From NCBI GenBank assembly GCA_937901105.1, contig CALCHD010000090.1:1-23050 (forward strand): a stretch of DNA of 23,050 nucleotides. The letters run 5' to 3'. The notes beneath the pieces are model-generated. The model ran no database searches. It worked only from the letters and a program-made list of their open reading frames with translations, and was not told the DNA's origin. Origin of the DNA: an uncultured Bacteroidales bacterium. Its GTDB lineage: Bacteria; Bacteroidota; Bacteroidia; Bacteroidales; UBA932. The stretch's first letter is position 1. The number at the start of each line of letters is the position of its first letter. Of this stretch, positions 6,128 to 13,554 are shown piece by piece. A program made the translations under genes and the position numbers.

Positions 6128-8116
6128 CTAAAATTTAGTGTCCAACTCTTCAAGCAACCAGTTGAGGAACGGCCTTAAAGCCTGTGCTGCCGGTTCTGCA
6201 GTCTGCACCTGAAGGGTAATCTCGTTGCCCATACCGCGCAGGATGTCAAAGCGGTGCTCCTCATTCTTGTCAATTCCTTCAATTGCACTCCAGCTTTTTG
6301 CAAACTCAATTGCATTTACTTTCTGCAAGTCTCCAGAAGTTAGGGCATCCACCATAATGTCTGCATTCTGCACCATAACCTGAAGCTTGAGCACAAACGG
6401 CCTCAAATCTGCATAGAACAATGTATCACTCTCATTCTGTGAATCTTTCATCTTCCCGACAGCTTTACATGCATTGCCTATTTTTGCAAGTTCAGCCTTA
6501 AGGGCAGCCTTCTCTGTTGCTGCAGCCGCAGGGTTCTTCTTATATGCAGCCTTGAAAGTGTTGATCATCTGTGCAAGGGCAGAAGTAGAATCATAGTAGC
6601 GCAAATAAGGAACAATTATCTCAAAATCCTGTGCCATCTCTTTGCCAAGTACCGCAGGAAGGGAAGCTCTCCAGCTCTCCATATTGTTGAATGCCTCCAT
6701 GTTCCAGGTATAGTCAGCAACACCGAAAAGAGGAATCTTTGAAAGGGCACCTTGCTGCATAGGATTGATGATAATGGTCTTCACCTGAAGGTCTTTCTCA
6801 AGTTCACCATCATAGTGGATATGCTTCTCATCTGCAAAGTTTGCATATGTGTCAGCCACAAAGATCTTGGTCACATCCACATCATTGCATGGGTAGTTCC
6901 ACCACCATGAAACCTCACGGCCAAGATAGTCATTGAGCACCTGAAGGTCTTTTCCGTTTGGTACCGACCACACTTTCTCGCCTGTTGTATAGATGTTCAC
7001 CTTCTCCGGAACCGGGTTCAATGAACTCCAAAACTTGCGTGCCATATCCGGTTTTGCCCAGCTGTACGCATAAAGCTGCGGCACATACTGCAACGGTTTT
7101 ACAGTGTCAGCTGCAGCTGCTCCCGGCTGGTTCCATTTAGCATCAATCATGCTCTGCAAACCTGCAAGACGGTCTGCACACTGTTTAAGGGAAGGGTCAT
7201 CGTAAGGGACGCCGCAGTCATCAACAAACACTCCAAACTGACGTACACCAAGACCATACATAAGGTCAAACTTGCTCATAATCCTGTGGAGAACATCAGA
7301 CTCACCAAGGGCAGTGAAAGTTGTGCCCGGATGGATTGCCCAGATGAAGTTCACCTTGCACTCGTGAGCTGTCTGGGTAAGCTGCTTCATCATATCCTGG
7401 GTCATAAGGCCAAATCTCTTCTCCTTGTCTGTAATCTTCTCCGGATAAGCCTTGTCCCAATAACGTGTATGGTAAGGATCGCTCTTTGCACCATACATAT
7501 ACATGTTCAGCTTGTAACGTGCCATAAAGCGGAAAAGGTCTTTAGTAACCTCCATGCTGTAAGGGACACCATAATAACCCTCAATCACGCCACGGTATTT
7601 TACATCTGCATAGTCGTAGAAAACCACCGGTGAAAGGTTGCCGGTTCCGTTGTCCAGCACCTGCTCAAGGGTAGCCAGGCCATAGAATACAGCGTCAGTA
7701 TTCTCACCAAGAATAACAACCTGCGCCTTGCCGCCTGACTGTGTAAGGCTCACAATATGGCGGTCATATTTTGGTTGGCTGAAGACATCTCTTTTCAGCT
7801 TAAGGCTGCTTGCCTTGCGGTCTGCCACACCTTTAGAACCGTTGATTCCAAGGTAAATTGCAGACTGGTTTGACTTCGGTTTCTGGGCAACTGCTGCCTC
7901 CAGACCTTTCTCCTCAAGGATCTGCAATGCGCGCTCAATGGTATAATTGTCAATACCTTGCTCCGCCACCACAAAAACCTTCTGCGTAAACGAAACCTTG
8001 CCTTTACTAACCTTCTGCTCCTGCGGAACAGGATAAACTGTATAGGCACTCTGCGCCCACACACTGCCCCCCGCCATCATCAAAGCGAGAAACATGATAT
8101 ATACTATACGTTTCAT
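6128..8116 (-). CDS. Secreted GH84 beta-N-acetylglucosaminidase (O-GlcNAcase/hyaluronidase-like)
   Basis: 662 residues. A signal peptide (1-21, ending GGSVWAQ) is followed by a GH20b-like N-terminal domain to about residue 165 and a GH84 catalytic barrel. The family signature RGVIEGYYG is at 175-183, with GVPYS after it. The catalytic Asp pair is D299-D300 in VFVDDCG, as in the bacterial GH84 enzymes from Bacteroides and Clostridium that use substrate-assisted catalysis. WSVPNGKDL and VSWWWNYPCND further on are also family-like. The C-terminal third is helical. It probably releases terminal GlcNAc from host glycans or O-GlcNAc protein in the periplasm or at the cell surface; no lipobox Cys is visible, so it is likely periplasmic. 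No SusC/SusD pair accompanies it in the window. Confidence 0.92.
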   Translation of the reverse strand: MKRIVYIMFLALMMAGGSVWAQSAYTVYPVPQEQKVSKGKVSFTQKVFVVAEQGIDNYTIERALQILEEKGLEAAVAQKPKSNQSAIYLGINGSKGVADRKASSLKLKRDVFSQPKYDRHIVSLTQSGGKAQVVILGENTDAVFYGLATLEQVLDNGTGNLSPVVFYDYADVKYRGVIEGYYGVPYSMEVTKDLFRFMARYKLNMYMYGAKSDPYHTRYWDKAYPEKITDKEKRFGLMTQDMMKQLTQTAHECKVNFIWAIHPGTTFTALGESDVLHRIMSKFDLMYGLGVRQFGVFVDDCGVPYDDPSLKQCADRLAGLQSMIDAKWNQPGAAAADTVKPLQYVPQLYAYSWAKPDMARKFWSSLNPVPEKVNIYTTGEKVWSVPNGKDLQVLNDYLGREVSWWWNYPCNDVDVTKIFVADTYANFADEKHIHYDGELEKDLQVKTIIINPMQQGALSKIPLFGVADYTWNMEAFNNMESWRASLPAVLGKEMAQDFEIIVPYLRYYDSTSALAQMINTFKAAYKKNPAAAATEKAALKAELAKIGNACKAVGKMKDSQNESDTLFYADLRPFVLKLQVMVQNADIMVDALTSGDLQKVNAIEFAKSWSAIEGIDKNEEHRFDILRGMGNEITLQVQTAEPAAQALRPFLNWLLEELDTKF

Positions 8117-8132
8117 AATGAAAAAGAATTAT

Positions 8133-8140
8133 CAAATTTA
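8133..8140 (-). promoter_or_regulatory. -7 promoter box for the GH84 gene
   Basis: Minus strand TAAATTTG, 16 nt before the ATG. The msrA promoter points the other way from 8194, so the gap holds a divergent promoter pair. Confidence 0.5.
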
Positions 8141-8193
8141 CGAAGATAGGATTTTTTGGGGAATTGTAGAGTCCATCGTCTTGAGAAAATTGT

Positions 8194-8201
8194 TATATTT
8201 G
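8194..8201 (+). promoter_or_regulatory. -7 promoter box for msrA
   Basis: TATATTTG fits TAnnTTTG. The leader of about 90 nt before the ATG at 8297 contains AATTCC and GGAATT arms around 8211-8236 that could pair; I see no known riboswitch in it. Confidence 0.5.
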
Positions 8202-8296
8202 ACGTGAGAAATTCCCGTAAATAAGACAGCTAGGAATTGTATAAGGCGCACCGAAGTTTTAAAACATTACTGAGCACCACGTATAAAAAACAGCTT

Positions 8297-8815
8297 ATGA
8301 CAAAAGAAATATACTTTGCAGGAGGATGCTTTTGGGGAACAGAGCATTTCTTCAAACAGATTAGAGGCGTTGTGGCAACAGAGGTAGGATACGCCAACGG
8401 AAATACGGAATCTCCCACATACCAGGAGGTTTATACAGATACTACCGGATACGCAGAAACAGTAAAGATTGTTTATAATCCCCACGAAGTAAGCCTGAAG
8501 CTGCTTACAGAAATGTTCTTCAAGTCAATTGACCCCACTTCCCTCAACAAGCAGGGAGAGGATGTTGGCACCCGCTACCGCACAGGAGTGTATTATACAT
8601 CTGAAGAGGATCTTCCTTTGTTCAAGGAGATATTTGCCAAAGTGGAGCAGGAAATAGGGCAACCGTTGGCAGTAGAACTTGAGCCGTTGAAGAATTTCTA
8701 TGCAGGGGAGGAGTACCATCAGGATTACCTTGACAAGAACCCGGGAGGGTATTGCCACATTCCATTTTCGCTTATGGCCATGGCAAGGGAGGCCAACAAA
8801 AAATGTCACTCCTAG
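8297..8815 (+). CDS. msrA: Peptide-methionine (S)-S-oxide reductase MsrA
   Basis: 172 residues. The catalytic motif GGCFWGTE is at residues 9-16 with the nucleophile C11. Other MsrA blocks are GVVATEVGYANGNTESPTYQ, the EVYTDTTGYAETVKIVYNP segment, DPTSLNKQGEDVGTRYRTGV and FYAGEEYHQDYL, then NPGGYCH with a conserved Cys. The terminal Cys (KKCHS) could be a resolving residue. The enzyme repairs oxidised methionine in the cytosol. No MsrB domain is fused. I chose the ATG at 8297 since the family begins at MTKEIYFAGGCFWG; the codons upstream are in frame but unlike any MsrA. It has its own promoter and converges on xpt. Confidence 0.95.
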   Translation: MTKEIYFAGGCFWGTEHFFKQIRGVVATEVGYANGNTESPTYQEVYTDTTGYAETVKIVYNPHEVSLKLLTEMFFKSIDPTSLNKQGEDVGTRYRTGVYYTSEEDLPLFKEIFAKVEQEIGQPLAVELEPLKNFYAGEEYHQDYLDKNPGGYCHIPFSLMAMAREANKKCHS

Positions 8816-8839
8816 CAGGAAATATATTGGTCATATCTT

Positions 8840-9406
8840 TTAAATTAACTTGATTGTACAATCATCCAAACTCCCAATTACAGCTAGTGATTCAACTCTC
8901 ACTCCGTGGCTGCGAAGTTTGGCTGCACCGCCCTGGAACTCCTTTTCAATTAGGAAACCCATACCAACCAGTTCTGCTCCGGCCTGTTTTACAAGTTCTA
9001 TCATTCCAAGTCCTGCATTGCCGTTCGCAAGGAAGTCATCTATGAAAAGTACTTTATCTCCTGCAGAAATATAATCCTGACTGGCACATACTGTATAGGT
9101 CTTGTTTTTGGTGAATGAGAATATTTCTGTTACAAGCATATTCTCCATTGTACTCGGTTTGTTCTTCTTGGCAAATACAACCGGCAGATTCATGATGTAA
9201 CCTACCATTATGGCAGGTGCAATGCCACTGGCCTCAACTGTAAGGATTTTGTTAATGCCACAACCTTCAAAACGTCTTACAAACTCTTCTGCCATTGCAA
9301 ACATAAGCATCGGGTCCATCTGATGGTTTATGAAGCTGTCTACTTTAAGTATTCCACCAGGGAAGCACTTGCCGTCTTTAAGGATTCTTTCTTTAAGTAT
9401 ATTCAT
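8840..9406 (-). CDS. xpt: Xanthine phosphoribosyltransferase
   Basis: 188 residues, full length for Xpt of the type-I PRTase fold. The PRPP-binding loop VLFIDDFLANGNAG is at 119-132, and MNILKERILKDG, ILTVEASGIAPA and VVFAKKNKPSTM match the Bacillus-type Xpt. The enzyme turns xanthine and PRPP into XMP in the cytosol for guanine nucleotide salvage. It lies 11 nt after the helicase stop and is the last gene of a three-gene minus operon that begins with a xanthine permease, so uptake and salvage enzymes bracket the helicase. No purine riboswitch is visible directly before xpt. Confidence 0.95.
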   Translation of the reverse strand: MNILKERILKDGKCFPGGILKVDSFINHQMDPMLMFAMAEEFVRRFEGCGINKILTVEASGIAPAIMVGYIMNLPVVFAKKNKPSTMENMLVTEIFSFTKNKTYTVCASQDYISAGDKVLFIDDFLANGNAGLGMIELVKQAGAELVGMGFLIEKEFQGGAAKLRSHGVRVESLAVIGSLDDCTIKLI

Positions 9407-9417
9407 AGTTCCAGTCT

Positions 9418-11517
9418 TTAATATTCTAGTGTTATTCTTAATATCTCTGCACCGTATTTCTCAAGTTTTGCTTTACCAAAACCTTTGATTGCCAACAGAT
9501 CCATAGGGGTTTTAGGTATTCTTGCCGCAATCTCAAGCAATGTGCTCTGATGCATTATGGTATAGGCTGAGACGTTGTCTTTTTTAAAGCGGGCTGTACG
9601 CCACCTCAACAGTTCATCCCTTAGCTCTTCATTTACTGCAAGCTGTTCGTCGGGAGTATTCACTTTTGAGGCAACTGCAGATTTTTTACTCTTCTTCTTT
9701 ACTGTTTTTCTCTCTTGCAGCTGGCAATCTGTACGTATCTTGCTATATGCTTCTGCAGTAAACTCCACCTGTGAGAAAAGTCCCAATGCGCCACAAACAA
9801 TATCCAGCAGAATCATCAGCTCTGTCCAGGCCTCCTTGGCGTTTTTCCTGGTCTCCTTATTGTCTATTTCCAACGCCGCAATGTCGTTGCAGAAGTCTCT
9901 TATCTGTTCAAATGTGGGCAAGAAGTAACCTGAGGCCTTCAGAAGGCGCTCATTCAGATACTCGTCTGAACCGCCAGTTGTTTCAATATGTGTAATCTGT
10001 CGGGAAAAAGTATCTGCGGTCTTCCTTAATTCAAAAAGGGTATTCTGATGGGAGAGAAGCATCTCTGTTTCAACAGGATATAGCTTTTCATAACCGGCTC
10101 GCCAGTGCTTCATGAACCACCCGAGAGTCTTGACGATTCCCTCAAAATTGAATATCTCCCTCAACACGTTGAAAATGTGCGCCTTCTCTGCACCTTTGAG
10201 AGATGATTGTACAGAGGCAAATGGCGATACAGCCTGGTTGAAACGGGAAATATGTGAATCATTATATAGTGCCAAGGCTGAAATAGGGGTCTCAAGAGAG
10301 ATTCCTTCCAGCGTTCTGCAGCGCGAAAGTGCAACGTAAACCTGACCAAAGGCAAATGCCGCTCCGGCGTCAATGATAACTTTGTCAAAGGTAAGTCCCT
10401 GACTTTTATGGATGGTAACTGCCCAAGCAATCCTCAACGGAAGCTGGCGGAACTTGCCCACCACAACCGGAATGATCTCCTGGGTCTGCGGATCAATCTC
10501 GTACTGGATATTCTCCCACACAACAGGCTCAACCTCTACAAGACCTCCCTCAAAAGACTCTACCAGAACATTCCCGGCAGCTGAAATTTCAAGAACCGTT
10601 CCCATCTTTCCGTTGTAATACCCGGCTTGTGAATCGTTACGGATAAACATTACTTTTGCCCCTTCCTTAAGACTAAGGAAAAGATCGGCAGGGTAGTTGT
10701 TCTCAGGGAAATCCCCTTCAATTTTGGCTTCAAATACAGATGGTTCGCCAGGCAGCGCCATAAGCTCAGTAGCATTGATATGGTCGGCCTGTGCATTGTG
10801 TGTAGTTAGACGCACCACCTCATCCTTATCTTGAGGGGCGCCAACACGGGCATTGAGTCTCTGCAGAATCTGCGGTGAAACCTTATTGTCACGCACCGCA
10901 TTCAGGATCTCTATAAAATCGGCATCTTTCTGCCTGTGCACTTTCTGCAGCTCAATGGTTATATAATCCACCTTCCCTATAGCCTTTGAATGGAAAAAGT
11001 ACGGCGAAGGATAGACTTGTGAAATGTACTGCCTCTCACTCTCCTTTACCACCGGTGAGAGCTGATGTATGTCGCCAATCATCAGCAGCTGGACACCTCC
11101 GAATGGGAAGTCATTTCGGCGGTACCTCCTCAAAGTCATATCTACCGCATCCAGGATATCTGCACGCACCATTGAAATCTCATCAATGATAAGAAGGTCC
11201 AAAGTGCGGATAATCTTAATCCGCTCCTTCCTGAGGCTACGGTATTTGTCGGGAGTCTGGTACTCTGTTATAAGTTCCTTTACATCCGGAAGATACGGGC
11301 AAAGGGGCAATTGAAAAAAGGAGTGGATTGTGGTGCCACCGGCATTGATGGCTGCCACTCCGGTAGGGGCAAGGATGACAAATCTTTTTGAGATAGTCTG
11401 CGCAACGTATTTGAGGAATGTGGTTTTTCCCGTTCCAGCCCTTCCCGTAAGGAAAATGGACTTTCCGGTATACTTTACATACCTCTCCGCTGTCTCAAAA
11501 ATTGCATCCTTCTCCAT
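9418..11517 (-). CDS. Pif1/RecD2-like SF1B helicase with C-terminal HRDC domain
   Basis: 699 residues. Walker A GRAGTGKTT (25-33), motif Ia APTGVAAINAGG, Walker B LLIIDEIS (108-115, D112-E113), motif III GDIHQLSP (148-155), and motifs V and VI in AVTIHKSQGLTFDKVIID and QVYVALSRCRTLEGI define a 5'-3' SF1B helicase of the Pif1/RecD2 type. A linker with a Lys-rich stretch (KKKSKKS) leads to an HRDC-like domain in the last ~90 residues (ELLRWRTARFKKDNVSAYTI; LLAIKGFGKAKLEKYGAEIL). Helicase plus HRDC is a common Bacteroidota arrangement. It probably acts in replication fork or recombination maintenance. Its ATG shares one base with the permease stop (TAATG), so it is translationally coupled to a xanthine transporter. 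Confidence 0.92.
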   Translation of the reverse strand: MEKDAIFETAERYVKYTGKSIFLTGRAGTGKTTFLKYVAQTISKRFVILAPTGVAAINAGGTTIHSFFQLPLCPYLPDVKELITEYQTPDKYRSLRKERIKIIRTLDLLIIDEISMVRADILDAVDMTLRRYRRNDFPFGGVQLLMIGDIHQLSPVVKESERQYISQVYPSPYFFHSKAIGKVDYITIELQKVHRQKDADFIEILNAVRDNKVSPQILQRLNARVGAPQDKDEVVRLTTHNAQADHINATELMALPGEPSVFEAKIEGDFPENNYPADLFLSLKEGAKVMFIRNDSQAGYYNGKMGTVLEISAAGNVLVESFEGGLVEVEPVVWENIQYEIDPQTQEIIPVVVGKFRQLPLRIAWAVTIHKSQGLTFDKVIIDAGAAFAFGQVYVALSRCRTLEGISLETPISALALYNDSHISRFNQAVSPFASVQSSLKGAEKAHIFNVLREIFNFEGIVKTLGWFMKHWRAGYEKLYPVETEMLLSHQNTLFELRKTADTFSRQITHIETTGGSDEYLNERLLKASGYFLPTFEQIRDFCNDIAALEIDNKETRKNAKEAWTELMILLDIVCGALGLFSQVEFTAEAYSKIRTDCQLQERKTVKKKSKKSAVASKVNTPDEQLAVNEELRDELLRWRTARFKKDNVSAYTIMHQSTLLEIAARIPKTPMDLLAIKGFGKAKLEKYGAEILRITLEY

Positions 11518-12842
11518 TATTCCTTAATGTGGATAAATGCGTTGCTCAAAATTGCCATTACACCGCCAGTTGTTATTCCCGACGAGAATATGTTTCTCAC
11601 ACTCTCAGGCAACTGCTGAAGAATCTCAGGAACAAGCTCAACGCTCAAACCGAAACTGAAGCTGATTGCCATTACAAGTGTAGCTTTTCTATCTATCTTC
11701 TGTGATGAAATGATGCGGATTCCAGCTGCAGCAACAGTACCGAACATAAGCAATGTTGCACCGCCAAGTACAGGATCAGGCATCAAAGAGAATACAAGAC
11801 CAACTACAGGGAAAAGTCCCAACAGGATGAGCATTCCGGCAATGAAATAACCTACATAGCGGCTTGCTACTCCTGTAAGCTGGATCATACCGTTGTTCTG
11901 GGCAAAAATTGAATTTGGAAATGAGTTAAAGACACCTGCAAGGGCAGAGTTGAATCCGTCTGCAAGAATACCTCCAGAAGCACGTTTCATGAATTTAGGA
12001 CCCTCAACTTCCTCTCCGGAGATCATTGAGTTGGCTGTAATGTCGCCATACGCCTCAATGGCTGTAATAAGATATACAAGTCCCAAAGATATTATTGAAG
12101 ATATATTGAATGACACACCGTAACGGAACGGTATAGGTACATTGAATGAACCGAAATTGCGCAAGTCTGAGAAATTGACTGCACCTGTCATCCAGGCAAC
12201 TACATATCCCACAAGAAGTCCTATTACAATTGAACTCATTCTCAAATACTGGTTACGGCTACGGTTAAAGAAAATGATAAGCACAAGCACCAATCCTGCA
12301 AGACCAATGTGCTCAAGAGAACCGAATGTACCGGCTGCCTTTGCAGCCTCACCGCCGCCACATGCTGTAATAGCCACTCTGATAAGGCTGAGACCGATAA
12401 GGGTTACAACGATACCGGACACAAGAGGTGTAATGATTTTACGTGTATATTTCAGAACCTGACTTACAAGCATCTCTACAACTGATCCGGCGATGGTTGC
12501 ACCAAAAATCATTGGCAATCCGCCTGCAAGGCCTGCAGAAATGATAGGGCCAATAAAAGAGAAGCTGGTTCCCTGCACACATAGAAGACCGCAACCTACA
12601 GGACCGAATTTGCGGCACTGGATAAAAGTTGCTATTCCAGAAACAAAAAGTGCCATAGACACAAGATATCCTGTTGTCTCAAGATCAAGATTCAACGCTC
12701 CAGCAATAATAAGAGGAGGTGTGATAATAGCTACAAATACAGCCAACAGGTGCTGCAGTGCTGCGAATAATGTCTCTTTAAGGGATGGGCGGTCCTCCAG
12801 ACCGTAAATAAGACCTTGAGGTTTCTGTGATTCAGTATGCAT
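11517..12842 (-). CDS. NCS2-family xanthine/uracil permease
   Basis: 441 residues with about 12-14 hydrophobic segments, a nucleobase:cation symporter-2 (NAT) protein. Family features are LQHLLAVFVAIITPPLIIAG near the N terminus, CVQGTSFSFIGPI, and the NAT signature QNNGMIQLTGVASRYVGYF (QNxGxxxxTG). It resembles xanthine permeases (PbuX/XanQ) more than UraA, and the xpt gene two positions downstream supports xanthine as substrate. First gene of the minus operon permease - helicase - xpt. A -7 box TATCTTTG on the minus strand at 12874-12881 should drive it. No symbol is given because the xanthine assignment rests partly on context. Confidence 0.9.
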   Translation of the reverse strand: MHTESQKPQGLIYGLEDRPSLKETLFAALQHLLAVFVAIITPPLIIAGALNLDLETTGYLVSMALFVSGIATFIQCRKFGPVGCGLLCVQGTSFSFIGPIISAGLAGGLPMIFGATIAGSVVEMLVSQVLKYTRKIITPLVSGIVVTLIGLSLIRVAITACGGGEAAKAAGTFGSLEHIGLAGLVLVLIIFFNRSRNQYLRMSSIVIGLLVGYVVAWMTGAVNFSDLRNFGSFNVPIPFRYGVSFNISSIISLGLVYLITAIEAYGDITANSMISGEEVEGPKFMKRASGGILADGFNSALAGVFNSFPNSIFAQNNGMIQLTGVASRYVGYFIAGMLILLGLFPVVGLVFSLMPDPVLGGATLLMFGTVAAAGIRIISSQKIDRKATLVMAISFSFGLSVELVPEILQQLPESVRNIFSSGITTGGVMAILSNAFIHIKE

Positions 12843-12873
12843 AAAGTCAGTTTAAATTTAGATTACATGGATA

Positions 12874-12881
12874 CAAAGATA
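12874..12881 (-). promoter_or_regulatory. -7 promoter box for the xanthine operon
   Basis: Minus strand TATCTTTG, 32 nt before the permease ATG. It forms a perfect inverted repeat with the divergent box at 12894-12901, 12 nt away. Confidence 0.6.
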
Positions 12882-12893
12882 GCATTTATGGTG

Positions 12894-12901
12894 TATCTTT
12901 G
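12894..12901 (+). promoter_or_regulatory. -7 promoter box for the DUF1963 operon
   Basis: TATCTTTG, 25 nt before the ATG at 12927. The two divergent -7 boxes are so close that their upstream regions must overlap, so only one polymerase could occupy the site at a time. Confidence 0.6.
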
Positions 12902-12926
12902 ATGTATTAAAGATACGCATTTAATT

Positions 12927-13550
12927 ATGGCTATAAAACTCACACTACAACCAACCGAAAAAATACTTTTCTGCGGCAGCAAATGGTGGGGAGACCCCGA
13001 TATGCCGGAAAATATGCAATACCCTACAATTGAGGTCACTGAAGACGGCGAGACCTTTGATTATCCTCTTACTTTCATCTGCCAGATCAACTGCGACGAC
13101 ATTGCCCCATTTGACAAGGAGAACCTCCTTCCACACGAGGGAATGCTTTATTTCTTTGCAGCAATTGACAAATGGATTGGCTACGACTCCCCAACCCAGA
13201 ACGGCGCAGGTGAGTGGCAAAAAGGGCATTTTGTGGTAAAATATGCCAAAAACATCAACTTTGAGACCTTCCAGAGCTGCATGATGGTTGACGACGATGA
13301 CCAGTCACTAACAGAAAAGGAGATGGAAATTGTCTTCTCGGAATGTGACCCTAACGAAAAATGCATCAAGCTCCTTGGCACTCCATCCTCTGATGAGGTT
13401 GCCCAAAAGTATCCCGACATGTTGAGTCTTCTGCAGCTCACCGCAGCAGAAAACTTCCCGATAGAATTTGAAGGGGAACTCAACCTGATGATGAAACCGT
13501 CAGACCTCGGATACGGCAACTGGAAGAAAGTTGTGGCACATCTCCTATAA
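12927..13550 (+). CDS. DUF1963 (YwqG-like) protein
   Basis: 207 residues with the DUF1963 layout: the opening FCGSKWWGDPDMPENMQYP, then LTFICQINCDDIAPFDKENL with the characteristic CQIN, the strand GMLYFFAAID, and a C-terminal LLQLTAAENFPIEFEGELNL followed by GDLGYG-like SDLGYG. No signal peptide; cytosolic. Function of the family is unknown. It leads a + strand run of at least six genes and is only 4 nt from the next start, so it should be cotranscribed with the secreted phosphoesterase. Confidence 0.87.
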   Translation: MAIKLTLQPTEKILFCGSKWWGDPDMPENMQYPTIEVTEDGETFDYPLTFICQINCDDIAPFDKENLLPHEGMLYFFAAIDKWIGYDSPTQNGAGEWQKGHFVVKYAKNINFETFQSCMMVDDDDQSLTEKEMEIVFSECDPNEKCIKLLGTPSSDEVAQKYPDMLSLLQLTAAENFPIEFEGELNLMMKPSDLGYGNWKKVVAHLL

Positions 13551-13554
13551 TATT

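Noticed and set aside
8816..8839. Terminator between msrA and xpt
   Set aside because: Only 24 nt separate the convergent stops and I see no stable hairpin.
12843..12926. Purine riboswitch before the xanthine operon
   Set aside because: The 84-nt gap is filled by two divergent promoters and has none of the conserved purine aptamer loops.
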